NCBI GenBank assembly: GCA_943328885.2
Contig: CALQBT020000147.1
Location: 1-6,886, forward strand
Source of the DNA: Bordetella parapertussis
GTDB lineage: Bacteria; Pseudomonadota; Gammaproteobacteria; Burkholderiales; Burkholderiaceae_C
Reading direction: 5' to 3'
DNA length: 6,886 nt
In this document: positions 1 through 5,168 of the stretch, one piece after another
Layout of the letters: each line of letters opens with the position of its first letter
How positions within the stretch are numbered: the first letter of the stretch is position 1
Notes under the pieces: model-generated
Told to the model about the DNA's origin: nothing
Database searches by the model: none
What the model saw: only the letters and a program-made list of their open reading frames with translations
Made by a program: the position numbers and the translations under genes

Positions 1-51
1 CGTTGCGGCTTCGAGGGCCAGGCGGATCGACTCAGGCAGGGGTGCGTTCAT
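1..51 (-). CDS. N-terminus of probable indolepyruvate ferredoxin oxidoreductase family protein (partial, runs off left edge)
   Basis: Only the first 17 codons are visible, reading leftwards from the ATG at 51-49: MNAPLPESIRLALEAAT. A GGAGA ribosome-binding sequence lies 6 bases before the ATG (plus-strand TCTCC at 58-62). From memory, indolepyruvate ferredoxin oxidoreductases of Burkholderiales begin MNAPLP..I..AL..VTLDDKY. The near-copy at 164-214 continues into TLDD, which supports this reading. Members of that family are large thiamine-diphosphate/iron-sulphur enzymes that oxidatively decarboxylate aryl-2-oxoacids to acyl-CoA. No catalytic part is in the window, so the family call is an inference from the N-terminus alone. 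The gene's upstream region carries a duplicate of this start. Confidence 0.5.
   Translation of the reverse strand, partial: MNAPLPESIRLALEAAT
1..51. repeat. Direct repeat, copy A (51 bp)
   Basis: Bases 1-51 match 164-214 in the same orientation at 48 of 51 positions. The differences are at window positions 5, 34 and 42. The match ends just past the ATG on the right. On the left it reaches the window edge, so the true repeat may be longer. The repeat coincides with the coding start of the left-edge gene. Confidence 0.9.
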
Positions 52-214
52 GTCGGTTCTCCACGGTGCCAACACGCTCGACGCCAAATCCACCGCGTGC
101 AGCTGCGCAGCCCGCGGTGTCCCTGTGGCTTCGCCTTCGTCCGCTCTGCGGCCGGTCGTCTAGCGTTACGGCTTCGAGGGCCAGGCGGATCGACTCGGGC
201 AGGGCTGCGTTCAT
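32..214 (-). pseudogene. Truncated duplicate of the left-edge gene's 5' end (60-codon remnant ORF)
   Basis: An ATG at 214-212, preceded by GGAG 10 bases away (plus-strand CTCC at 225-228), opens a frame that begins MNAALPESIRLALEAVTLDD. This is the same N-terminus as the left-edge gene, with P4A and A16V changes and one silent difference. After TLDD the similarity to the expected family sequence stops. The frame continues through arginine-rich, non-family-like residues for 40 codons to a TGA at 34-32, inside the first codons of the downstream copy and in a different frame. I read it as a broken duplicate. Its initiation signals look intact, so it could still be translated as a leader overlapping the true start by about 20 bases. 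Whether the homology continues past TLDD in the intact copy cannot be seen here. Confidence 0.5.
164..214. repeat. Direct repeat, copy B (51 bp)
   Basis: This is the second copy of the 51-bp repeat, offset by 163 bases from copy A, with 48/51 identity. The flanks to its right (215 onward) do not match the flanks of copy A (52 onward), so this is not a clean tandem duplication that includes the upstream region. The bases next to it on the left (100-161) are GC-rich and palindromic. Confidence 0.9.
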
Positions 215-245
215 GGCGGGCTCACTCCAGGCGGGGGTATGAGGC

Positions 246-276
246 AGTGTAGGAAATCGAACCAGCCCTGTGTCAT
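246..276 (-). promoter_or_regulatory. Possible minus-strand promoter for the left-edge gene and its duplicate start
   Basis: On the minus strand an ATGACA hexamer (plus-strand 271-276, five of six matches to TTGACA) is followed 19 bases later by TACACT (plus-strand 246-251, four of six matches to TATAAT). It sits in the least GC-rich part of the intergenic region, about 30 bases upstream of the copy B ATG. The spacing is longer than ideal, so this is a weak prediction. Confidence 0.25.
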
Positions 277-391
277 TTTTGTTGACCCTCGCCGCAAGAC
301 AGCTCGTCATGCTCTGCAGGCAAGCTCAATTCGGTCATTGGGACTGGCCATTGGTCTGGCGTGCTGTGCGTGCGGCTTCGCGCTGACCGAC

Positions 392-397
392 TTGACA
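392..397 (+). promoter_or_regulatory. Possible -35 element for the fusion-kinase gene
   Basis: A perfect TTGACA lies 57 bases upstream of the ATG at 455. The matching -10 region (about 413-422) is GC-rich and has no good TATAAT-like hexamer, so a factor-assisted promoter or a chance match are both possible. Confidence 0.2.
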
Positions 398-439
398 TCG
401 CTCATCTCCGTCGCCGGGTGATCGCGGGACGATGGCAGC

Positions 440-446
440 AGGAGGT
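440..446 (+). promoter_or_regulatory. Strong Shine-Dalgarno sequence fixing the start at 455
   Basis: AGGAGGT lies 8 bases before the ATG at 455. This is near-perfect complementarity to the 3' end of 16S rRNA at good spacing, and it decides the start of the fusion kinase. Confidence 0.85.
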
Positions 447-454
447 CTGGTCCC

Positions 455-2071
455 ATGCCGCAAGCCGATTCGCCCGCTGTCAGCGCCAGCGCTGCCCATG
501 CCGAGATGGTGGCCCAGCTGCGCCGCTGCACCGGGGCCGTCGAGTTGATTGAGACCCATCTGTCCTCGCTGCTGCTGGTGGGCGATGTCGTCTACAAGCT
601 CAAGAAGCCTGTGCGTTTTGGCTTTGTCGACTTCTCGACCCTGGCCGCGCGCCGCGCTGCCTGCGAGCAAGAGCTGCGCTTGAACCGCCGCACCGCGCCG
701 GCTTGGTACCTGGGGCTGGTGGCTGTGCGGCAGGGCGCTCGCGGCGTTTGTTTCGCGGCACCCGACGACGAGGCCGCTGGGCCGCTGCTTGACTGGGCGG
801 TGCAGCTGCGGCGCTTCGACGACCACCAGCGCCTGGACCGGCTGGCGCAGGCCGGTCTGTTGACGGCGGCAATGGTCGACCGGCTGGCCGAGACCGTCGC
901 GCGATTCCACCAGCGGCTGAGCCCGGCGCCGCCGGACCCGGGTGCCGACCAGGCCACCCGGCGCTGGGCGCGAGACAACCTGGCCGAACTCGCCGCGCTG
1001 GTCGAAGGCTCGGTCGCCGCCGAGGTGGCGGCGCTGCAGCGTTGGACCGAATCGCGCGCTGCCGAGCTGTCCGCCCTGATGCAAGCGCGGCGGCGCCGCG
1101 GCTGCGTTCGCGAGGTCCACGGCGATCTGCATTTGGGCAACATTTTCTGGGCCGATGGCGAGCCGGTGCTGTTCGATGCGCTGGAGTTCAACGAAGCGCT
1201 GCGCCAGACTGACACCATCGGCGACCTCGCGTTCACCTTCATGGACTTGCAAGCCCACGGTCTGCCGCGGCTGGCATGGCGCTTCATCGGCGCGGCGCTG
1301 GAGGCTTGCGGCGACCAGGCCGCGCTGCCGCTGCTGGCCTGGTGGGCGGTGTACCGCGCCGCCGTGCGGGCCAAGGTGGCGTTGCTGGGCGCTGCAGCCT
1401 TGGGCGATGCCGCAGCGCAGCAAGCGGCGCGGGCCGCCTCAAGGCGCTACCTCGATGTCGCGCTGCGCTTGGCAGGCCTGGTCGGTGAGCAGGCCAGGCC
1501 GCGGTTGGTGCTGATGTTCGGTCTGTCGGGTGCCGGCAAGAGCCGGGTGGCCGGCTTGCTGGTCGAGCGCCTGGCCGCGGAATTCCTTGCTTGGGGCGGC
1601 GCGCTTCGGCTGCGGTCGGACGTCGAGCGCAAGCGGCTGTTCGCGCTGCCGCCAACGGCTCGAGGCGCGCCGGGGCTCTACAGCCAGGCGTCCAATCGCC
1701 GCACCTACGACCGACTGCAGCAGCTGGCCGAGGTGGTGCTTCAAGCCGGGGTGTCGGTCGTGGTCGACGCCGCCAGCCTGCACCGCCGCGAGCGCGACGC
1801 GATGCGCGCGCTCGCGGCGCGCCACCAGGCCTGGTTCACGCTCTTGGTCTGCGACGCGCCGCTGCCGGTGCTGCAGGCCAGGGTCGAGCAGCGGCTGCGC
1901 CAGGGTGCTGATGCCTCGGATGCCAGCATCGAGGTGCTGGCCTGGCAGCAGCGCATCGCCGAATGGCCGGCTAGCGACGAAGCGGCAAACTGTGTTCGAC
2001 TTGACACCGACGTGCCCGAATCCGAACTGGCCGCGCGGGTTCAGGCCTTGGTGTTGGATGTCGGGCGTTGA
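455..2071 (+). CDS. Fusion kinase: aminoglycoside-phosphotransferase-like domain plus P-loop AAA_33-type kinase domain
   Basis: This 538-residue protein has two kinase-like halves. The N-terminal half resembles the COG2187 group of APH-like enzymes. It has the conserved stretch around VYKLKKP..FGF.DFSTL (residues 47-63, with candidate ATP-binding lysines), the catalytic-loop motif HGDLHLGN (222-229) and the metal-binding aspartate in LFDALEF (D241). The C-terminal half is a P-loop phosphotransferase of the COG0645/AAA_33 type. Its Walker A is GLSGAGKS (356-363), followed by RSDVERKRL (387-395) and VVVDAA (435-440). This order is a known fused architecture, often annotated as bifunctional aminoglycoside phosphotransferase/ATP-binding protein; Mycobacterium tuberculosis Rv2004c is, from memory, of this type. 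Substrates are unknown, and small-molecule resistance is not implied. No signal peptide or membrane span is seen, so it should be cytosolic. All key motifs appear intact. It ends 9 bases from the convergent mltA stop. Confidence 0.88.
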   Translation: MPQADSPAVSASAAHAEMVAQLRRCTGAVELIETHLSSLLLVGDVVYKLKKPVRFGFVDFSTLAARRAACEQELRLNRRTAPAWYLGLVAVRQGARGVCFAAPDDEAAGPLLDWAVQLRRFDDHQRLDRLAQAGLLTAAMVDRLAETVARFHQRLSPAPPDPGADQATRRWARDNLAELAALVEGSVAAEVAALQRWTESRAAELSALMQARRRRGCVREVHGDLHLGNIFWADGEPVLFDALEFNEALRQTDTIGDLAFTFMDLQAHGLPRLAWRFIGAALEACGDQAALPLLAWWAVYRAAVRAKVALLGAAALGDAAAQQAARAASRRYLDVALRLAGLVGEQARPRLVLMFGLSGAGKSRVAGLLVERLAAEFLAWGGALRLRSDVERKRLFALPPTARGAPGLYSQASNRRTYDRLQQLAEVVLQAGVSVVVDAASLHRRERDAMRALAARHQAWFTLLVCDAPLPVLQARVEQRLRQGADASDASIEVLAWQQRIAEWPASDEAANCVRLDTDVPESELAARVQALVLDVGR

Positions 2072-2080
2072 TTTTAAAAG
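2072..2080. other. Convergent gene junction without a hairpin
   Basis: Only nine bases separate the TGA of the fusion kinase from the TAA (read on the minus strand) of mltA. They form the small A/T palindrome TTTTAAAA (2072-2079), with no GC-rich stem on either side that I can recognise as an intrinsic terminator. Confidence 0.6.
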
Positions 2081-3292
2081 TTAGGGTTGGCGTGGCCACA
2101 GCGCCCACAGCCGCAGCGGCTGTTTCATGCGGCCGGCTTGCTGCTCGGCGGCCTCGCCGCCGCCCCAGAAGTAGTCGACCCGCACCGCGCCGGTGATCGC
2201 GCTGCCGGTGTCCTGGGCCATCACCAGCCGGCGCAGCGGTGTGGCCGACAGCGGCTCGGTGGTGTCTAGCCACAGCGGTGTGCCGTAAGGCACGGCCAGC
2301 GGGTCGACCGCGACCGAGCGTCCAGCGCTCAGCGCCACGCCTTGGGCGCCGCGCGGGCCGGTCGGCACGGGCAGCGGCGCTGACGCCGCGCTTGCATCGG
2401 GCAGCGCTTCCTCGCGGAAGAACACCACCCGCGGGTTACTCCACAGCATCTGCTGCAGCCGCTGCGCGCTGGCGCGCTGGCCCCAGTCACGGATTGCTGG
2501 CCAGTTCGCGCCGTCTGCGCGCAGTTCGCCCTGGTCGATCAGCCAGCGGCCGACCGAGCCATAGGCTTGGTCATTGTGGCCAGCAAACGCGAGCCTGACC
2601 TGTCGCTCACGGCCGTCGGGCTCGGTCAGTCTGAGCCGGCCCGAGCCCTGAATTTGCAGCACCAGCAGGTCGAGCTCGGTCGCGACATAGGCGATCTCCT
2701 GGCCGCGCAGGCTGGCGCTGGCTTCGCCGGCCAACTGCTGACGGGTCCAGTAAGGCCGGCGTTTGGCCAGGTCTGGTGGCGGACGGTGAAGCGCGACCGT
2801 GAAGCCCGGCCGCGGCAGCCGGCTGGCCAGCAACAGCGGCTCGAAGTAGCCTGTGGCCAGGCCCCGGGTCTCGCCTTCCATCGATTCGACCCGATAAGGC
2901 TGCAACTCGCGTTGCAGGAAATCGCGCGCAAAGCTGTCGTCGGGTGGCGAAAAAGCCGCTGCGCGGGCACACACCGAAGCCCAGCCCGGGGCCGGTCTGG
3001 CGCAGCCTGCGCGCAGCGCCGGCCACAACTCGGCGCTGCGGTCGGCGTGCCAGTCCGGCAGGGTCGACCAGTCCACTGGCACCCAGCGGGCGCGCGCTTG
3101 CAGCATCGGCGCGGCCGGTGCCCGGGTACCGGTTGCGGTCGCGGGCACTGCAGGCGCAGAGGCTTCAGGCGTCACCGGCGTGGGTCGCAAGGGCGCAGGC
3201 GCAGGCGCAGGCAAGCGCTCGGGCGGGGCCGTCGCGCAGGCGCTCAGCAAGGCCAGCAACGCGGCCAGCAAGGCTGGGGATAATCGCGGCAT
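2081..3292 (-). CDS. mltA: Membrane-bound lytic murein transglycosylase A (MltA), lipoprotein
   Basis: This 403-residue enzyme cleaves the MurNAc-GlcNAc bond of peptidoglycan to give 1,6-anhydro-muropeptides. The N-terminus is a lipoprotein signal peptide ending in the lipobox LSAC (Cys19). The following Ala-Thr, with no Asp at +2, suggests outer-membrane sorting. A Pro/Ala/Thr-rich tether spans about residues 22-65. The MltA domain then includes GYFEPLL (148-154) and LDLLVLQIQGSGRL (207-220). The 3D domain at the C-terminus carries MAQDTGSAITG...RVDYFWGGG (358-379) and AGRM (386-389), whose conserved aspartates form the active-site region. The length is close to that of proteobacterial MltA. 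The start was chosen because it places the signal peptide correctly; the same frame stays open upstream but without plausible protein. No clear Shine-Dalgarno precedes it. Its ATG shares CATG with a divergent small gene. It lies downstream of the M16 peptidase gene on the same strand. Confidence 0.95.
   Translation of the reverse strand: MPRLSPALLAALLALLSACATAPPERLPAPAPAPLRPTPVTPEASAPAVPATATGTRAPAAPMLQARARWVPVDWSTLPDWHADRSAELWPALRAGCARPAPGWASVCARAAAFSPPDDSFARDFLQRELQPYRVESMEGETRGLATGYFEPLLLASRLPRPGFTVALHRPPPDLAKRRPYWTRQQLAGEASASLRGQEIAYVATELDLLVLQIQGSGRLRLTEPDGRERQVRLAFAGHNDQAYGSVGRWLIDQGELRADGANWPAIRDWGQRASAQRLQQMLWSNPRVVFFREEALPDASAASAPLPVPTGPRGAQGVALSAGRSVAVDPLAVPYGTPLWLDTTEPLSATPLRRLVMAQDTGSAITGAVRVDYFWGGGEAAEQQAGRMKQPLRLWALWPRQP
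3192..3212. repeat. GGCGCA hexamer tandem repeat within mltA
   Basis: Three perfect GGCGCA units (3192-3209) plus a partial fourth encode the alternating Pro-Ala part of the lipoprotein tether. The repeat is in frame, so unit gain or loss would only lengthen or shorten the linker by two residues. Confidence 0.75.
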
Positions 3293-3413
3293 GTGGCTGA
3301 TTTTGCTGGAAGCGCTGGGCGCACTGCTGGTGTTGATCCTGATCGTCTGGTGGACGATGTTCTCGGGTCGGCGCGGCGGCGAGCGCTCGACCGACGACGA
3401 GCCGCCGCGCTGA
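3291..3413 (+). CDS. Small single-span membrane protein (40 aa), function unknown
   Basis: The predicted protein is 40 residues. A hydrophobic span covers roughly residues 2-24 (WLILLEALGA then LLVLILIVWW), followed by TMFSGRRGGER and an acidic-polar tail (STDDEPPR). The basic residues after the span predict a cytoplasmic C-terminus. Small proteins with an IVWWTMFSGR-like segment occur, to my recollection, as conserved hypotheticals in Burkholderiales, which is why I call it despite its size. The ATG at 3291-3293 overlaps the divergent mltA start codon within CATG. A weak GGGGA (3276-3280) lies 10 bases upstream, inside mltA coding sequence. It is convergent with the M16 peptidase gene, whose stop is 10 bases away. 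No family function is known to me. Confidence 0.6.
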   Translation: MWLILLEALGALLVLILIVWWTMFSGRRGGERSTDDEPPR

Positions 3414-3430
3414 GGCCGCCGTCTCAGTGC
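3407..3430. terminator. Hairpin spanning two convergent stop codons (possible bidirectional terminator)
   Basis: GCGCTGAG (3407-3414) can pair with CTCAGTGC (3423-3430) to form an 8-bp stem with one G-T pair and an 8-base loop. The left arm contains the TGA of the small membrane protein and the right arm the minus-strand TGA of the M16 peptidase. There is no T-run on either side, so it is not a classic intrinsic terminator. It could be a 3'-end stabilising or pausing structure. Confidence 0.35.
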
Positions 3431-4731
3431 CGGCCTGACGGTGCTGACAAGCCCTGCGCCGCCAGGATGTCGTGGGCTCGATCGCTGGTCCCGCGCGCCA
3501 CCCGGCCCGTGATCGCCAGTGCAGCGCCGCCGGCCAACATGGTCTCGAAGGCCTGTCGAACCTGCTCGGCGCTGACCGATCGCATGCGTGCCAAGCCCTC
3601 GTCGCGCGAGCGCAGCCGCCCCAACACCAGCAGGTCGAGTGCAGCTTCCTCCAGCCGCCGGCCAGGCTTCTCCAGGCCGCGCAGCCGGCGCACCAGGATT
3701 TGGTTGCGGGCGCGTTCCAGGTCCACCGGCGCGATCGACTGCACCTGGCTGCGCAGCAGGCCAGCCATCGCCGCCAGGCAATCTTCGAGTTGCTTCGGCG
3801 CGGTCGACGCTTCGATCACGAACTGACCGCAGCCGTCGATCACGTCGGCCGAGCAAGCGGCGTAGTAGACCAGGCCGCGCTGCTCGCGCAGCTGGTCCAT
3901 CAACGGCGAGCTCATGCCCTCGCCCAGCAAGGCGGCAGCGACCGCGCCAGTCGGGTCGTCGGCTTGCAGCGGCGGGATCGAAAAGCCCAGCACGCAGTGG
4001 GTCTGGCTGCTGCCGGCCTGCGCCTTGGTCTTCAACCCGCCGAACCAGGTTGGCGTGGCGATCAGGTTTGGCTGGCCCTGGGGCATCGCGCCGAAACAGG
4101 CCTCGGTCTGGCGCACGATGGCCTCGTGGTCCACCGCCCCGGCTGCGGCCACCACCACGTTGGCGCCGGTATACAGGCGCTGCAGATGGGCCACCAGGTC
4201 GGCGCGGGCAAAGCGCTCGATGTTGCGGCGCACGCCGATCACCGGCTGGGCCAGCGGGTGCAGGCTGAAACAGGCGCGGTCGAACAGCTTGTAGGCGCTG
4301 GCCATCGGGTCGTCTTCGTCATCGGTGAACTCGTGCAGCAGCACCTCGCGCTCGCGCTCGAATTCAGCTTCGGGAAAGGTGGCGTGCTGCACCAGGTCGC
4401 CCAGCATGCGCACGAACAGCCCCGCATCGGCGGCCAGACCACGCATGTGGAAAGCGGTGTGGTCCTTGTCGGTGTGGGCGTTGACCTCGGCGCCCAAGCG
4501 CTCGGCATCGAGGTTCAGGCGCTTCGCGTCGCGCTGGGTCGTGCCCTTGAACACCATGTGCTCGATCACATGGCCGATGCCGTTCAAGGCTTGACGCTCG
4601 TGGCCGCTACCGCTGCGCACGAACACGCTGACACTGGCGGTCTGCAGCTGTGGCATCGCGATCGTGACGACACGAACGCCGTTGGCCAGCGTCGTGCAAC
4701 AAGTGTCTGGTGCGGCCCCGGGTTCGGCCAT
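3424..4731 (-). CDS. M16 family zinc metallopeptidase (insulinase/pitrilysin-like)
   Basis: This 435-residue protein is a single-unit M16B-type peptidase. The inverted zinc motif HVIEH lies at residues 54-58 (H54, H58 as zinc ligands, E57 as catalytic base) in GIGHVIEHMVFKGT. The third zinc ligand is probably E134 in LLHEF, 76 residues after H58, the expected spacing. The C-terminal half keeps the R-G-L-V-Y-Y element (R285, Y289) that binds substrate in active members, so one chain carries both halves of the active site. No signal peptide is evident, suggesting a cytosolic enzyme degrading peptides or processing a protein. The ATG overlaps the apaG stop as TGATG, with no Shine-Dalgarno visible, so translation is probably coupled to apaG. 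The start follows directly after apaG and matches the family N-terminus (..LANGVRVVTI). Confidence 0.92.
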   Translation of the reverse strand: MAEPGAAPDTCCTTLANGVRVVTIAMPQLQTASVSVFVRSGSGHERQALNGIGHVIEHMVFKGTTQRDAKRLNLDAERLGAEVNAHTDKDHTAFHMRGLAADAGLFVRMLGDLVQHATFPEAEFEREREVLLHEFTDDEDDPMASAYKLFDRACFSLHPLAQPVIGVRRNIERFARADLVAHLQRLYTGANVVVAAAGAVDHEAIVRQTEACFGAMPQGQPNLIATPTWFGGLKTKAQAGSSQTHCVLGFSIPPLQADDPTGAVAAALLGEGMSSPLMDQLREQRGLVYYAACSADVIDGCGQFVIEASTAPKQLEDCLAAMAGLLRSQVQSIAPVDLERARNQILVRRLRGLEKPGRRLEEAALDLLVLGRLRSRDEGLARMRSVSAEQVRQAFETMLAGGAALAITGRVARGTSDRAHDILAAQGLSAPSGRH

Positions 4732-5105
4732 CAGTGCAGCGCGGCGCTGTCGACCAGCGCGAACTCGGCCACTGGCGACTCGAACCATTGGGCGTCTTCG
4801 GTGATGCACAACCAGCTGCCGCGCATCGAGCCTTGCGAGGTCGAGATCTGCGCCCAGCTGGTGTATTCGAACTGCTCGCCAGGTTGCAGCAGCGGCTGGT
4901 GGCCGACCAGCCCCAGGCCTCGCACCTGCTGCACGCCACCGCGGTGGTCGCTGATGTGCCAGTGGCGGCCGATCAATTGCGCGGCCACCTCGCCGGTGTT
5001 GCGTATCGTCACGGTGTAGGCGAAACCGTGGAGTTGTTGCGCCGCGTCGGTGTGCTCGGGCAGCGGGCGAACCGCGACGGTGGTGGTCAATCTTGCTTGT
5101 GCCAT
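4731..5105 (-). CDS. apaG: ApaG family protein
   Basis: This 124-residue protein matches ApaG over its whole length (the E. coli protein is 125 residues). Conserved elements are FAYTVTIRN (28-36), LIGRHWHISD (44-53), the V.G.G.VG.QPLL.PGE..EYTS block (61-83) and GSMRG (92-96). The fold is a fibronectin-III-like beta sandwich. Mutants in enteric bacteria show altered cobalt/magnesium handling, but the biochemical role is unsettled. The gene is divergent from rpe across 63 bases and leads the cluster apaG, M16 peptidase, mltA. GAGG lies only one base before the ATG, too close for normal use, and a TAGAAT hexamer ends 5 bases before the ATG, hinting at a leaderless transcript. Confidence 0.96.
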   Translation of the reverse strand: MAQARLTTTVAVRPLPEHTDAAQQLHGFAYTVTIRNTGEVAAQLIGRHWHISDHRGGVQQVRGLGLVGHQPLLQPGEQFEYTSWAQISTSQGSMRGSWLCITEDAQWFESPVAEFALVDSAALH

Positions 5106-5110
5106 GCCTC

Positions 5111-5116
5111 ATTCTA
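5111..5116 (-). promoter_or_regulatory. Candidate -10 element for apaG (close to start codon)
   Basis: TAGAAT on the minus strand matches five of six bases of TATAAT and ends five bases before the apaG ATG, so transcription would begin at or next to the start codon. No good TTGACA-like hexamer is seen 16-18 bases upstream. Confidence 0.35.
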
Positions 5117-5122
5117 GGAAGA

Positions 5123-5146
5123 CTGCCAGAATCCGTGGTTCTGCAG
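5123..5146. repeat. Inverted repeat in the apaG-rpe divergent region
   Basis: CTG-C-CAGAA (5123-5131) and TTCTGCAG (5139-5146) form an 8-bp stem with a single bulged C and a 7-base loop. It lies between the two divergent starts, so it could be an operator or a 5'-UTR hairpin in the rpe transcript. No downstream T-run argues against a terminator. Confidence 0.35.
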
Positions 5147-5168
5147 GCCATTGCCGCGATTGGCGTCC

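Larger units (their letters stand above)
215..454. other. Divergent intergenic region
   Basis: These 240 bases separate the leftward gene start(s) from the rightward fusion-kinase gene. I see no convincing gene in them. A short imperfect tandem repeat (CATTGGGACTGGC at 336-348, CATTGGTCTGGC at 349-360) and a perfect TTGACA hexamer (392-397) are present. A short plus-strand frame from 239 to 421 has no ribosome-binding site or family resemblance and is not called. Confidence 0.6.

Noticed and set aside
1..214. The 51-bp pair as target-site duplication of a transposon
   Set aside because: Fifty-one bases is far longer than typical target duplications, and the segment between lacks terminal inverted repeats or a transposase.
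239..421. A 60-codon plus-strand frame in the left intergenic region
   Set aside because: It has no ribosome-binding site and no motif, and it overlaps likely promoter sequence.
335..1423. A 362-codon minus-strand open frame opposite the fusion kinase
   Set aside because: It has no recognisable motifs and an arginine/glutamine-rich composition typical of a shadow frame. The plus strand carries the HGDLHLGN kinase motif and a strong ribosome-binding site.
1511..1900. C-terminal half of the fusion kinase as a zeta-type toxin
   Set aside because: The P-loop and RSDVERKRL stretch resemble zeta/AAA_33 kinases, but no antitoxin gene is adjacent and the fusion to an APH-like domain is a known non-toxin architecture.
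3293..3856. N-terminal extension of mltA up to 3856
   Set aside because: The frame stays open but the extra residues are arginine/proline-rich and antisense to the peptidase's own 3' end. Starting at 3292 places a proper lipoprotein signal peptide at the N-terminus.
3472..5019. A 515-codon open frame on the plus strand, opposite the M16 peptidase and apaG
   Set aside because: Its sequence is low-complexity (Ala/Gln/Arg/His-rich) with no domain motif. The minus strand has unmistakable zinc-peptidase and ApaG motifs. Long antisense frames are expected in GC-rich codon-biased DNA.
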